From Clostridium sp. 'White wine YQ' (GTDB taxonomy: Bacteria > Bacillota > Clostridia > Clostridiales > Clostridiaceae): a stretch of 64,000 bases of DNA. The translations under genes were made by a program, and so were the position numbers. The notes below the pieces were generated by a model. It saw only the letters and a program-made list of their open reading frames with translations. It had not been told where the DNA came from and searched no databases. Below are positions 25,679 to 34,898 of the stretch, piece by piece. Where the stretch lies: assembly GCF_028728205.1 (NCBI RefSeq), contig NZ_JAQYUU010000001.1, forward strand, positions 547,318 through 611,317, given 5' to 3'. Numbering within the stretch: the first letter of the stretch is position 1; each line of letters opens with the position of its first letter.

Positions 25679-26384
25679 AATAGATAACTTGGTAGTGTCT
25701 TATGGTGGAATTGAGGCATTAAAAGATATTAGTTTAGAAGTACCAAGCGGCAAGATAGTTACTTTAGTTGGAGCTAATGGTGCAGGTAAAAGTACTACTT
25801 TAAAGTCAATCGTAGGACTAGTAAAACTTAAAAGTGGAAGTATTAGCTATGAAGGAATAGATTTAACTAAATTAAGTACTGAAAAGATGGTTGAGAAAGG
25901 TATTGCTTTAGTTCCAGAAGGAAGAAAAGTTTTCACTGATCTTACAGTACTTGAAAACTTAAAGATAGGTGCATATTCAAGAAAAGATCGTAAAGAAATA
26001 TCAGAAGATCTTGAAAATGTATATTCTTTATTCCCAAGATTAAAAGAAAGAAGCTGGCAATTAGCTGGTACCCTTTCAGGTGGAGAACAACAAATGCTTG
26101 CTATAGGAAGAGCTCTAATGTCCAGACCTAAATTAATAATGATGGATGAGCCTTCACTAGGTCTTGCACCTATTATAGTAAAAGAATTATTTGGAATAAT
26201 TAAAAGAATAAAAGAGGAAGGTACAACAGTTCTTTTGATTGAACAAAATGCTAATGCTGCATTAAAAATAGCGGATATAGGTTATATTATGGAAACTGGT
26301 AAAATCACATTAAAAGGCTCAGGAGCTGACTTGTTGAATAACGATGAAGTTAAAAAAGCTTACCTTGGCGAAAGTGTAAAGTAA
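25671..26384 (+). CDS. livF: Branched-chain amino acid ABC transporter ATPase LivF
   Basis: The second ATPase of the Liv importer. Walker A is GANGAGKST, the signature is LSGGEQQ and Walker B is LIMMDEPSLGLAP. An in-frame ATG at 25647 lies within livG and would add eight residues; the ATG at 25671 behind GGGGGTG gives the standard family start MIKIDNLVVSYGG. The product is 237 residues. It is the last gene of the operon and is followed by a terminator. Confidence 0.93.
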   Translation: MIKIDNLVVSYGGIEALKDISLEVPSGKIVTLVGANGAGKSTTLKSIVGLVKLKSGSISYEGIDLTKLSTEKMVEKGIALVPEGRKVFTDLTVLENLKIGAYSRKDRKEISEDLENVYSLFPRLKERSWQLAGTLSGGEQQMLAIGRALMSRPKLIMMDEPSLGLAPIIVKELFGIIKRIKEEGTTVLLIEQNANAALKIADIGYIMETGKITLKGSGADLLNNDEVKKAYLGESVK

Positions 26385-26403
26385 ATATTAGAGAAAACAT
26401 TAG

Positions 26404-26430
26404 AGAAACTCCTTATGGAGTTTCTTTTTC
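26404..26430 (+). terminator. Terminator of the liv operon
   Basis: AGAAACTCC pairs with GGAGTTTCT around TTAT, followed by TTTTC. Confidence 0.88.
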
Positions 26431-26547
26431 TTAAGAAATAATTAATTAATGGCTTATGGATAAATTGAAAAAAATGTATTATAATGTAAATGAATATTGT
26501 ATAATAATTTAAATTTATGATTAAATTGGGATTTGAGGAAAATATAA

Positions 26548-27183
26548 ATGAAGAAAAAAATAATAACAATTCTATTAGTAGTAGCTAGTGTTTTTACTGT
26601 AGCTTGTGGAAATAAAACGGCTGATAGTGCACAAGGTAATAAAAAAAATACAGAGAGTGTTTCTCAAACTGATGATAAGAATAATTCAAGTTCTGAAGAG
26701 ACTAAAACTAATACAACAGATTCAAGTAGTAATAATAACAAAGCTCAAGAATCTATTAAGAATACATCAACTCAATCAACAAATAATCAACAAGAAGAGA
26801 GTTTCTATGGCAATTGGGTAGCTAAAAAGCAAATAGGAACTTTAGTGGCGACTGCTCTATCAAGCAAGGATGTAGAGAAAATAATAGGTAGCAAATTTAG
26901 TTTTTCAAAGGAAAGTGCATCTTGTTTTGGAGATTCCTTAGATGATATGAAACATGTTGCAACTAATCCTAAGTATGAAAAAAAAGTAATAAATGAAAAT
27001 GATTTTGGAATTAATTTCAGAACAAATCTAACCTTTAAGGACTTAGAAGGAGAGAATGGAACAGTTACTGAAATATCAGCAGTGGATGCTTCTGGTAACG
27101 GGTCAACGTTTTTAATTAAAGATAATAATACACTTATATTATTTGGCGGAGGAGTTTTTATAGAACTTGACAGAATTCAATAA
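26548..27183 (+). CDS. Unknown lipoprotein with Ser/Thr/Asn linker
   Basis: The 211-residue precursor has a lipoprotein signal (about residues 1-20, lipobox TVAC). A 60-residue linker rich in Ser, Thr, Asn, Lys and Gln follows, then a compact domain of about 125 residues opening with FYGNWVAKK and closing with GGGVFIELDRI. The F-x-G-x-W opening and the closing beta strands suggest a small lipocalin-like or beta-barrel domain, which is inference. I do not recognise the family. It stands alone upstream of the VanW gene. Confidence 0.75.
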   Translation: MKKKIITILLVVASVFTVACGNKTADSAQGNKKNTESVSQTDDKNNSSSEETKTNTTDSSSNNNKAQESIKNTSTQSTNNQQEESFYGNWVAKKQIGTLVATALSSKDVEKIIGSKFSFSKESASCFGDSLDDMKHVATNPKYEKKVINENDFGINFRTNLTFKDLEGENGTVTEISAVDASGNGSTFLIKDNNTLILFGGGVFIELDRIQ

Positions 27184-27264
27184 ATATTAATGACAGCTAG
27201 CTGCAGTTCCTATCTAAAGTTAGACAATAATATGTTTATAAGAAATTGTTATTAGGAGTTTTGT

Positions 27265-28092
27265 ATGGGATATATTGAGAGGAAGCCTATTAATCGTTCA
27301 AAACTAAGATTATATTTTGGAAAGAGATATTATGACATAAAGAGATTTATTGAATGGCATTTCAGTAATAAGAAATTCTCAAAACATCTAAATGAAGAGC
27401 TTTATCAAAATATTATTTTTCAGCATAGAACACCTCTGCTTAGAAAATTAAAAGGAGTAGATATGGGGTTGCAAATTAATAAGATTCAAAATCTTAAAAT
27501 AGCAACTAAAAAGATAAATGGATTAGTAATAAAACCTGGTGAAACCTTCTCATATTGGAAGCTCATAGGAAGACTAACTTATAAAAAAGGTTATTTAGAT
27601 GGTCTAGTGCTATATCCAGACGGAACTTTTAAGGCAGGAGTAGGAGGTGGGCTATGTCAGCTATCTAATTTAATATATTGGATGACATTGCATACTCCAT
27701 TAATAGTTACAGAAAGGCATAGGCATAGTCATGATATATTCCCAGATTCAAATAGAACTCAGCCTTTTGGTTCAGGAGCAACTTGTTCATATAGTTCATT
27801 AGATTTACAAATATTTAATGGAACTAATAGTGACTTTCAGCTTGTAGTTTATTTAACTAAAGATGAACTTGTTGGAGAATGGAGAAGTTCAGAATCTTCT
27901 ATGCTACAATATGAAGTTTATGAAAAAGAGCATTCAATAACACCTGGGCTTTGGGGTGGTTATATAAGGAACAATACTATTTATAGAAAAGTATATGATA
28001 ATATAGGATTTATTAAGGATGAATATATCACTGAAAATCATGCTTACATGACTTATAATCCATATTTAAATGGTATGCAGAATGTAAATTAA
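27265..28092 (+). CDS. VanW family protein
   Basis: The 275-residue protein has the VanW core: KPGETFSYWKLIG, GGGLCQLSNLIYWM and TERHRHSHDIFPDSNRTQPFG. VanW was named from an accessory gene of vancomycin-resistance clusters, and its biochemical function is unknown. No vanHAX-type genes are near, so glycopeptide resistance is not implied. There is no signal peptide; the N-terminus is basic. The ATG follows TAGGAG. A strong terminator follows. Confidence 0.92.
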   Translation: MGYIERKPINRSKLRLYFGKRYYDIKRFIEWHFSNKKFSKHLNEELYQNIIFQHRTPLLRKLKGVDMGLQINKIQNLKIATKKINGLVIKPGETFSYWKLIGRLTYKKGYLDGLVLYPDGTFKAGVGGGLCQLSNLIYWMTLHTPLIVTERHRHSHDIFPDSNRTQPFGSGATCSYSSLDLQIFNGTNSDFQLVVYLTKDELVGEWRSSESSMLQYEVYEKEHSITPGLWGGYIRNNTIYRKVYDNIGFIKDEYITENHAYMTYNPYLNGMQNVN

Positions 28093-28118
28093 TTTTAAGT
28101 ACTGCTATGTATTATAGT

Positions 28119-28162
28119 AAAATTAACCTAACTAATAATTTTAGTTAGGTTAATTTTTTTTT
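28119..28162 (+). terminator. Terminator after the VanW gene
   Basis: AATTAACCTAACTAA pairs perfectly with TTAGTTAGGTTAATT and is followed by at least seven T residues. Confidence 0.92.
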
Positions 28163-28230
28163 AAAATAGAGAGAGAGTTTAAAAATTTGATACGTTTATA
28201 TAATTGAATAACTATTAGGAGGTGAATTGT

Positions 28231-28773
28231 TTGAAGATTGATGATAATAATCTAATCCAAGAGCTAATTCAGAAAAATGAAAAAGCATTGGATTATTTAG
28301 TTGAGAGATATGGTAACCTTTTATTTAAAGTTTCCTATTCTGTTTTAAATGATAGAGAGACAAGTTTAGAATGTATGAATGATTCATTACTTAGAATATG
28401 GAGTAATATTAAATCATTTAAAGGAGACTATAAGAATTTTGTTAGCTGGATAATTGTAATCACAAAAAGAATTGCAATAGATGAATTAAGAAAAAAAGAT
28501 AAAAGAGCCATATCGACCTTAGAAGATTTTATGATAGCAGATGAGATATCCTTAGAAAAACAATTAGAACACAAAGAAACGAGAGATAGAATTTTGAAGG
28601 AAATAGATACAATGGAGGATATAACACGAGAAATATTTTTAAGAAGATTCTTTGTAGAGGAATCAATTGTGGACATTTCTAAAAAATTAGGTATGTCAGT
28701 TTCAGCAGTATCAAATAGAATTTTTAGAGGTAAAAAGAAATTGGAGTTTTTATTTAGAGAGGAGGTAATTTAG
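28231..28773 (+). CDS. ECF-type sigma factor
   Basis: The 180-residue sigma-70 family protein has only regions 2 and 4. Region 2 runs from about residue 15 to 85 (LVERYGNLLFKVSYSVL, WIIVITKRIAIDEL). Region 4 is a helix-turn-helix near residues 145-175 (FVEESIVDISKKLGMSVSAV). The GTG at 28222 overlaps the AGGAGG site, so TTG at 28231 is the start. It lies immediately before a DUF4179 membrane protein, its probable anti-sigma factor. A paralogous pair is encoded on the other strand at 40312-42308. Confidence 0.88.
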   Translation: MKIDDNNLIQELIQKNEKALDYLVERYGNLLFKVSYSVLNDRETSLECMNDSLLRIWSNIKSFKGDYKNFVSWIIVITKRIAIDELRKKDKRAISTLEDFMIADEISLEKQLEHKETRDRILKEIDTMEDITREIFLRRFFVEESIVDISKKLGMSVSAVSNRIFRGKKKLEFLFREEVI

Positions 28774-28774
28774 A

Positions 28775-30112
28775 ATGGATGATTTGGAAATCATGAGAAT
28801 ATCCCAAGGACTAGATTTAAAGGAAGAGGATTTTGAAAATATACAAGTTGAGTTAAATGAATTTGAAATAAATAAAACTAAGAAAATATTAAGAGAAAGA
28901 ATAAAGAAGGATTCAATAAATAGTAGGTATAATAAACGTTCGGTAAAAAGATTATCTGTAGCAGCTTTAGCTTTAGCTTTTATTTCAATATCTATTATAC
29001 TTTTATCCAAGCCCGCATTTGCAGAAAACATTAAGCTTCTAGATACGGTTTATGAAAAACTAGGATACTATAAAGAGTATAAAGATTTTTCAGAGATGGT
29101 TGGACAGACCCAAGAGAATAATGGATATTCTTTTACTATAGATAAGGTAGTAGTTACCCCAACTAAAGCGGTAGTTGCAATAAGAGTTAACTCCAAAAAT
29201 GTTTTAGATAAGAATAAAGAAACCTCATTGCTTAGCAATCTCACAATTATGATGGATTTTCCTGAAAACCAGCCAAAGTCAGGTTCAGGTGGACAACATG
29301 TAGAATATATTGATGAACATAATGCACTTTTAGTTAATGAAGAAGAAATTCAAGGAGGAACCTTTAAAAAAAGAGGGGATTTTAAATTGCACATTCATTC
29401 TTTTGGTTTAGATGGTGTAGAAAAGGTGAGTGCAGACTTTAACTTTAAGGTTGATTTTAGTAAATCTTTTGCAATGGTTATGAATACGAGAATAGATAAA
29501 ATGCTTCAATTTGGAGATGAAAAGATATATTTAAAAGATATGCAAAGTACAGTTTTAGGAACAATTATTAGATTTACCACAGCTGATTTAGAGAAGTGTG
29601 GCAAATTTTTAATTGAAGTTGATGGTAGTGTATATAGATTTATTAATTGGGGGACAAGTGATGATGGCGGGCATGCATTTATTAAGGAGTTGACCTATGA
29701 TAAAGTAAAAAGTGCTAAAAGTATAAAAGTTATTCCAATATATATTGAGAATATAGATGAAAATCCACAGGATTTAAATAACGATGACATAGAAATAACT
29801 GAAGCAATGAATTTACCACAAAAATTAGGGCTTTTAAAGGAGTCCCAAGGAGAAGTATATAGAGTTGATAAAACAGAAAATAAAATAAGAGTATATTACT
29901 GTAATGGAGAAAAAACATTAGCAGAACTAGGTTATATATATATTTACGGAGAAGATGAAAATGATTTTGCCCTAAGTACTATTGGAAAAGACCCAAATAG
30001 AAAAGATGGATATTATATTGAAAGAGAAATACAAGGAAATAAGAAGTATTATATAAGAAAAACAAGGTCTGGGCTTACAATGAAGACTGGAGATGGGATA
30101 AATATAAAATAA
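28775..30112 (+). CDS. DUF4179 membrane protein, probable anti-sigma factor
   Basis: The 445-residue protein has a charged cytosolic N-terminus of about 65 residues, one membrane helix (residues about 66-86, AALALAFISISIILL), and a long extracytoplasmic part of the DUF4179 type. Proteins of this type sit next to ECF sigma factors in clostridia and presumably bind them with the N-terminal part. Directly after the helix lies KPAFAE, which resembles a signal-peptidase AxA site; the paralogue at 40312 has TPAFAE in the same place. It starts 1 base after the sigma gene stop, so the two are co-translated. Confidence 0.82.
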   Translation: MDDLEIMRISQGLDLKEEDFENIQVELNEFEINKTKKILRERIKKDSINSRYNKRSVKRLSVAALALAFISISIILLSKPAFAENIKLLDTVYEKLGYYKEYKDFSEMVGQTQENNGYSFTIDKVVVTPTKAVVAIRVNSKNVLDKNKETSLLSNLTIMMDFPENQPKSGSGGQHVEYIDEHNALLVNEEEIQGGTFKKRGDFKLHIHSFGLDGVEKVSADFNFKVDFSKSFAMVMNTRIDKMLQFGDEKIYLKDMQSTVLGTIIRFTTADLEKCGKFLIEVDGSVYRFINWGTSDDGGHAFIKELTYDKVKSAKSIKVIPIYIENIDENPQDLNNDDIEITEAMNLPQKLGLLKESQGEVYRVDKTENKIRVYYCNGEKTLAELGYIYIYGEDENDFALSTIGKDPNRKDGYYIEREIQGNKKYYIRKTRSGLTMKTGDGINIK

Positions 30113-30207
30113 CACTTGAGGGTAGTTCGGATGATATCGCTGAGCTATCCTTATTATTCTATTTATGGTAAAATTAAAAATAAATTATCGGTATGTGGGT
30201 TGTTTAC

Positions 30208-30494
30208 ATGAATATAGAATTACTTTTTTCTGAGATTCCAAAGCTTCAAGGAGAAACTATAATATTAAAATCTGTTAAAGAATTGTTTCGTATTTATTTG
30301 AACGTATTAATCTAAATAGAATAAATGCTGAAGTTATGTTAGAAAACAGTCCATCTAAAAAAGTATTAATGAAAAATGGATTTTTAAAAGAAGGGACTAT
30401 AAGACAGGGAAATTTCTGGCCAGGTAAAGGTATTGTAGATTTAGAGTACTATGGACTACTTAAGGAAGATTATTTAAAAAATAGGAGAGGGTAG
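30208..30494 (+). pseudogene. GNAT acetyltransferase remnant (RimJ/RimL type)
   Basis: An opening MNIELLFSEIPKLQGETIIL is joined by an apparent internal deletion to VKELF. After a one-base frameshift the frame continues as RINLNRINAEVMLENSPSKK, LMKNGFLKEGTIRQGNFWPG and DLEYYGLLKEDY, which is the standard C-terminal half of a ribosomal-protein or Ala acetyltransferase. About half the domain, including most of the acetyl-CoA loop region, is missing. The stop overlaps the leader of the methyltransferase gene. Confidence 0.75.
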
Positions 30495-30495
30495 T

Positions 30496-31110
30496 ATGAG
30501 TTTTGATGAATACGCAAAGAACTGGGACACTGATATTAGAATTAAAAGAGCTAAAGTAATATCAAATGAAATAATTAAATCAATAGATATCAGAGAGGGC
30601 TATAGAGCTATGGAGTTCGGATGCGGTACAGGACTTATAAGCTTTAATATTTATGATGAGTTTAAAGATGTTACCTTAGTGGACTCTTCTCAAGGAATGA
30701 TTGATATAGTAAAAGATAAAATTACTAAGTATGAAATAAATAATATGACTCCATGTAAAATAGACTTACTTAATGAGGAATTTACATCAAAGAATTTTGA
30801 TGTAATATTCAGTTCTATGGTATTGCACCATATAGAAGACACTTCTAAAATAATAAAGAAATTTTATGAGCTATTAAATACAGAAGGGACCCTTTGTATT
30901 GTAGATTTGGATAAAGAAGATGGAAGTTTTCATAAAAATGAGCCTGATTTTAGGGGACATAATGGCTTTGAGCAAGAGGAACTTAAAAATATCCTACTAA
31001 AGAATAGCTTTAAGGATATTGAAGTAAATACATTCTATAAAGATAAAAAAGTAATAGATGATAAAGAAATTGGATATTCATTATTTTTGCTTAAGGCACG
31101 TAAATATTAA
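30496..31110 (+). CDS. Class I SAM-dependent methyltransferase
   Basis: The 204-residue cytosolic protein has a Rossmann methyltransferase fold. Motif I is MEFGCGTGLISF (about residues 37-48), an acidic residue ends strand 2 (VTLVDSSQGM), and motif IV-like FDVIFSSMVLHHIED follows near residue 100. The substrate is not predictable; the family includes enzymes acting on small molecules and tRNA. The ATG lies behind AGGAGAGGG, inside the end of the acetyltransferase remnant. Confidence 0.9.
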   Translation: MSFDEYAKNWDTDIRIKRAKVISNEIIKSIDIREGYRAMEFGCGTGLISFNIYDEFKDVTLVDSSQGMIDIVKDKITKYEINNMTPCKIDLLNEEFTSKNFDVIFSSMVLHHIEDTSKIIKKFYELLNTEGTLCIVDLDKEDGSFHKNEPDFRGHNGFEQEELKNILLKNSFKDIEVNTFYKDKKVIDDKEIGYSLFLLKARKY

Positions 31111-31201
31111 TAAAATACACTTATAGCATAAGTCTATTTATTAAACCTGTGAAATATATTCTAACTATAGTAATAGAGTGAAAAGGCTGATGTAGTTAAA
31201 T

Positions 31202-32098
31202 ATGGCAAATGGAAAGAGAAGTATCATAGGTGGAAAATTAATAAGGATAAAAATTAATGGAAATACCATTAATTCAAGAGTAGATGAAGGTGTAGAAAAG
31301 TATTTTAGACCATCTAAATTACCTATAATTAATACAAAGGAATTTCATTATAAATTTTATGAGGATATAGATAAAACTAGTGAATTACCTGACTATTTAT
31401 TTAAAACCCCAGAAGATACTATAATTAATTATTTTAGCATTTTAAGAGAAGCCTCAAACTATGAAGAAGGTAAAAAAGCAGGCTGTGGGTCAATTGGAGA
31501 TACTAGAGCACCATATCCAATTGCATATAAGTTTTCAACTAAAAACTATCAGGATAGGATAAGTTATGATAAGTATCTACAATCATTTAAAAATATACTC
31601 CATATAAACCTTTTGAAGTTAAAACGGTTAGAATCAGATAAAGAGCATCCTGAAGCCCTAAAATATTTTGTGGAATTTGAAACGATAGAAGGATCAGAAA
31701 AGGATGCAACTTATTTTGCATACTATTATGGATACTTATATCTAACTAAGACAGATGAAAAGTATCTAATAGATGATATGATTTTTTATGGAGAAAATTA
31801 TCTATGTGCTCCTTATCATGGATGGTCTTATATTGGAGAAAGTGTAGTTGATATAGAATATGGATACTGGTGTAATTTAGTTCAAAAAAGGATGCCATCA
31901 GAAGATGAAGGATATATAAAAAAGGTACCCTTTAAAGGAACAGATGGGAATCTCTACATGATTGAATTTATTAAATTAACCAACGATACAGATTTGAAAA
32001 TTGGAGAATATGAAAAAGCAGAGAATGGTATGTGGGAACCTATAACTATAAACCCAGAGGAATGTTTAAAGAAGAAAAAACTAAATTATAGTAAATAA
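31202..32098 (+). CDS. Unknown protein
   Basis: The 298-residue soluble protein is rich in Tyr, Lys and Glu, with segments such as KAGCGSIGDTRAPYPIAYKF and ENYLCAPYHGWSYIGESVVD. I do not recognise a family. The ATG has only a weak ribosome binding site (GAAAAGG, 17 bases away), and an in-frame stop lies three codons upstream. The gene may have lost an N-terminal part such as a membrane anchor, or be poorly translated. It ends in a terminator shared with the convergent kinase-like gene. Confidence 0.65.
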   Translation: MANGKRSIIGGKLIRIKINGNTINSRVDEGVEKYFRPSKLPIINTKEFHYKFYEDIDKTSELPDYLFKTPEDTIINYFSILREASNYEEGKKAGCGSIGDTRAPYPIAYKFSTKNYQDRISYDKYLQSFKNILHINLLKLKRLESDKEHPEALKYFVEFETIEGSEKDATYFAYYYGYLYLTKTDEKYLIDDMIFYGENYLCAPYHGWSYIGESVVDIEYGYWCNLVQKRMPSEDEGYIKKVPFKGTDGNLYMIEFIKLTNDTDLKIGEYEKAENGMWEPITINPEECLKKKKLNYSK

Positions 32099-32124
32099 AA
32101 AAGGCTTGTAATAAGCCTTTTTTA
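32095..32124. terminator. Bidirectional terminator
   Basis: AAAAAAGGCTT pairs with AAGCCTTTTTT around GTAAT, between convergent genes. Confidence 0.88.
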
Positions 32125-32766
32125 TTTAAATAGACCCTTAAAAAATCTATAACTCTTCCTTATAAAATTTAAACAAAAATTAGGGATAGCAGGATGACGC
32201 TTATAAAAGAAAGGAATATATATTGAGTAATATGCTTTTTTAAAGTCATCCCAATGGGAACAAACTTCTAATTTTAAGAAGTCAGAAACATCAACAACTA
32301 CACCTTTATCATCAACAATCATAACATTTTTAGCATGTACATCATGAGGAGAAAGCCCAAGATTTTTAGCATAGTCTAATGCATAATCTATGTCTTTAAT
32401 AATTCTTTCTGGAATTTGTATTCCTTTGTTTATGCAATTATATAATGTTTCACCATTGAGTCTTTTAAGAATTAGATAATTATCTGTATAATAGTAACAT
32501 TTTGAAAATGAAGGATGATCTTTTATTCTATTATAAACTTCTACCTCTTCTTTAATTCCAGGTCTTCCAGGAGCATATATTTTAACAACATACTCTGAAA
32601 AATCAGGGTGGATTATACCAGCTGCATAATTTCCAACTCCTAATAGAATCCATGGTTTTGGTAGGTTATTAACAAGAATTGGATCATGAGGATTTACACT
32701 TTTTATATCTAAATTAGGTAAAAGCATATTATCAATGTTATGAACTAAATTAGTCACATAATTCAT
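32122..32766 (-). CDS. Serine/threonine kinase-like protein (RIO/YrzF type)
   Basis: The 214-residue protein has a reduced protein-kinase fold. A Gly-rich region GVGNYAAGI near residue 44 is followed by VVKIYAPG, whose Lys is the likely ATP-contacting residue. The catalytic loop is HDVHAKNVMI (Asp and Asn in place), and DVSDF stands where DFG is expected. It ends in a basic helix (RKSYRFFKGLFK) that may touch the membrane. Related short kinases occur in Bacillus and Clostridium with unknown substrates. The ATG at 32766 follows a GGAG motif. No phosphatase or other partner lies next to it. Confidence 0.75.
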   Translation of the reverse strand: MNYVTNLVHNIDNMLLPNLDIKSVNPHDPILVNNLPKPWILLGVGNYAAGIIHPDFSEYVVKIYAPGRPGIKEEVEVYNRIKDHPSFSKCYYYTDNYLILKRLNGETLYNCINKGIQIPERIIKDIDYALDYAKNLGLSPHDVHAKNVMIVDDKGVVVDVSDFLKLEVCSHWDDFKKAYYSIYIPFFYKRHPAIPNFCLNFIRKSYRFFKGLFK

Positions 32767-32997
32767 AGAAAAATCTCCTATCTTAAGTTAAATATGATTA
32801 CTCATTATTATACGTTAAGGCTTGTATAAGTGAAATAGGTAAGTAGTTCAGAGAAAAAATATTAATAAGGTTATTATTCACCTATCATTTAAATATACAT
32901 ATATTCCTTAAATTGTTATAATAATTATAATATGGAAGAAGAGTTGTTCGATAATATCAACAAGAACATATTAATAATAAAGAGGTGCAAGTTAATT

Positions 32998-33753
32998 GTG
33001 GGAACAGTGATAATAACTGGTGGTAATGATGGCATTGGATATTACATGGTAGAGAGATTTTTATCTGATGGTAAGAATGTAGCGGTCCTAGATATAGAGT
33101 TAAATAAAATAACAGAACTAATGAAGCAGTATCCAGATTCACTAGTAGGATTTCAATGCGATATTAGAGATGTAGTTAAATTGAAAAGCTGTTTAAATGA
33201 AGTAGTCAAAAAATTTAAAACTATTGATTATGCTATACATAACGCTTGTATGTGTATATTTAAGAGTTTAGAAGAGTTATCATATGAAGAATATAACGAA
33301 GTTTTTCAAGTTAATTTCTATGGGGCAATTAATTTAACTAAAGAAGTTTTACCATATATGAAGAAGCAAAAAAACGGAAAAATATTTTTTACAAGTTCAG
33401 GGGTTGGTGTTACTGGTTTTACAAATATAAGTTCTTATGCATCAAGCAAAGGTGCAATAGAGTCATTTGCTAAATGTATGAATATTGAATATGAATCAAG
33501 CGGCATTAGTTTTCATATATTACATCCGCCATTAACTAGAACAAAATCTTCAGAGCCACTACCAGTACCAAAAGAGTTTAAAGCAGATGCCTGTAAGGTA
33601 GGAAATGGACTTGCTAAGAATATAGATAAAAATAAGTTTATTATTTGTCATAGTTTTTCTCAAGCATTACAAACAAAAGTGGCATATTTGTTTCCACTAT
33701 ATGTTGGAAGAATGATGGCTAAGATGACTTCAAGAGCAAAGGTGAAAGAGTAA
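32998..33753 (+). CDS. Short-chain dehydrogenase/reductase
   Basis: An NAD(P)-dependent oxidoreductase of the classical SDR type. The nucleotide-binding motif GGNDGIG lies at about residues 8-14, the active-site serines are in FTSSGVG, and the YxxxK pair is in SSYASSKGA. The ATG at 32932 opens a longer frame but lies right after a TATAAT-like element and has no ribosome binding site. The GTG at 32998 behind AGAGGTG gives the usual SDR start. The substrate is unknown. The C-terminus (KMTSRAKVKE) is basic. Confidence 0.88.
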   Translation: MGTVIITGGNDGIGYYMVERFLSDGKNVAVLDIELNKITELMKQYPDSLVGFQCDIRDVVKLKSCLNEVVKKFKTIDYAIHNACMCIFKSLEELSYEEYNEVFQVNFYGAINLTKEVLPYMKKQKNGKIFFTSSGVGVTGFTNISSYASSKGAIESFAKCMNIEYESSGISFHILHPPLTRTKSSEPLPVPKEFKADACKVGNGLAKNIDKNKFIICHSFSQALQTKVAYLFPLYVGRMMAKMTSRAKVKE

Positions 33754-33804
33754 ATATTAAAGAGTGAAATGAATTTTTATTATATTCATAGAGAGGAAAT
33801 AAGC

Positions 33805-34335
33805 ATGATTAAAGGGGAAAATGTTAACTTGAGACCAATATGCAAAGAAGACTTTGACTTAATATATACTTGGAATACAAACCAAGAATATTTAGGAAAA
33901 TATATGGATGCAGAAATGAGAGTAAAAGATTCAGCACTAGCAGATATGGAAAGGGCTGTAGCATCTAACAGAATATCATTCTTCATAATTGAAGATAAGG
34001 AAGGCCGTGCCATTGGTATAATTAATTATCTTAATTCTATGGCAACAACTGAAGCCTATGATTTTGGAATATTAGTAGCTAATAATGATAAAAAAGGAAA
34101 AGGCGTAGGAACAGAAGCATTAAATCTTTTTATAGATTATATATTTAATACTAAAAATATAATGAGGCTTCAATTTATCACAAGAAGTGATAATTATGGA
34201 ATGAAAAAACTAGGTGAAAAGAGTGGATTTACTCTTGAAGGCACTCTAAGGAAATATAAATTTGAAAATGGAGATTATAGAGATTATTGTCTATATGGAA
34301 TCATTAGGGATGATTGGAGAAAACTTATTAAGTAA
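33805..34335 (+). CDS. GNAT family N-acetyltransferase
   Basis: The 176-residue acetyltransferase of the RimJ/RimL-like group has the acetyl-CoA pyrophosphate loop KKGKGVGTEAL near residue 100 and the C-terminal block YGMKKLGEKSGFTLEGTLRK. It modifies a protein or small-molecule amine, unknown here. An in-frame ATG at 33769 lacks a ribosome binding site; the ATG at 33805 follows GAGAGGAA. It is the first of a group of acetyltransferases in this part of the window. Confidence 0.9.
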   Translation: MIKGENVNLRPICKEDFDLIYTWNTNQEYLGKYMDAEMRVKDSALADMERAVASNRISFFIIEDKEGRAIGIINYLNSMATTEAYDFGILVANNDKKGKGVGTEALNLFIDYIFNTKNIMRLQFITRSDNYGMKKLGEKSGFTLEGTLRKYKFENGDYRDYCLYGIIRDDWRKLIK

Positions 34336-34430
34336 AGGATGTATATGAGTTTTTTCCTTTTTATCAGCAGTTTAAGGATGGACCAATAAGAAAACTTAAG
34401 TTTGTTCCAATAGAATCCTTAAATGAGTAG
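34332..34430 (+). pseudogene. C-terminal fragment of an unidentified protein
   Basis: Between two GNAT genes an open frame without a start reads EFFPFYQQFKDGPIRKLKFV and then PIESLNE before TAG. The composition is clearly protein-like, but I cannot name the parent. The TAG is part of the next gene's leader (TAGGAGGAATT), so a deletion probably fused this tail to the upstream gene. Confidence 0.4.
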
Positions 34431-34438
34431 GAGGAATT

Positions 34439-34894
34439 ATGAATATTTCAATAATTGAAAAGGATATTAATGAAATTAATCTAATAAAACCATTATGGAA
34501 AGGCCTCAATTCAGTACACTTAGAAAAATCAATTAATTTTAAAGAGAAATATATGAATTTTACTTTTGAAAAAAGAATGGAATCAATACATGCGAAAGCT
34601 ATTAAAGGAATAATTAAGATTGATGTAGTATTAGATTCTGATAGCGATAGCTATGCTGGATATTGCATAAGTTCAATTGAAGATGGAAGAGGAGAAATTG
34701 AATCAATTTTTATTCATAAGGATTACCGTAAATTTGGACAAGGAAAAAAGCTAATGCTGAGAGCTCTTGAATGGTTTAATAAAAATAAGGTTAAAGATAT
34801 TTCAATAAATGTAGTTTATGCAAATGAAGAGGCACTACCTTTTTATGAAAGCTTTGGTTTTAGTATTTCAAATTATATATTAAAAAGGAGATAG
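34439..34894 (+). CDS. GNAT family N-acetyltransferase
   Basis: The 151-residue single-domain acetyltransferase has IESIFIHKDYRKFGQGKKLM (beta4 strand plus acetyl-CoA loop, about residues 82-101) and the C-terminal EALPFYESFGF. The sequence is only distantly related to the two acetyltransferases on either side, so this is not a simple tandem duplication. The ATG follows TAGGAGG. The next acetyltransferase gene starts 4 bases after its stop, so the two are co-transcribed. Confidence 0.9.
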   Translation: MNISIIEKDINEINLIKPLWKGLNSVHLEKSINFKEKYMNFTFEKRMESIHAKAIKGIIKIDVVLDSDSDSYAGYCISSIEDGRGEIESIFIHKDYRKFGQGKKLMLRALEWFNKNKVKDISINVVYANEEALPFYESFGFSISNYILKRR

Positions 34895-34898
34895 ATAT

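Noticed and set aside
27265..28092. Vancomycin resistance locus
   Set aside because: A VanW-family protein alone, without vanHAX or vanRS homologues nearby, does not indicate glycopeptide resistance.
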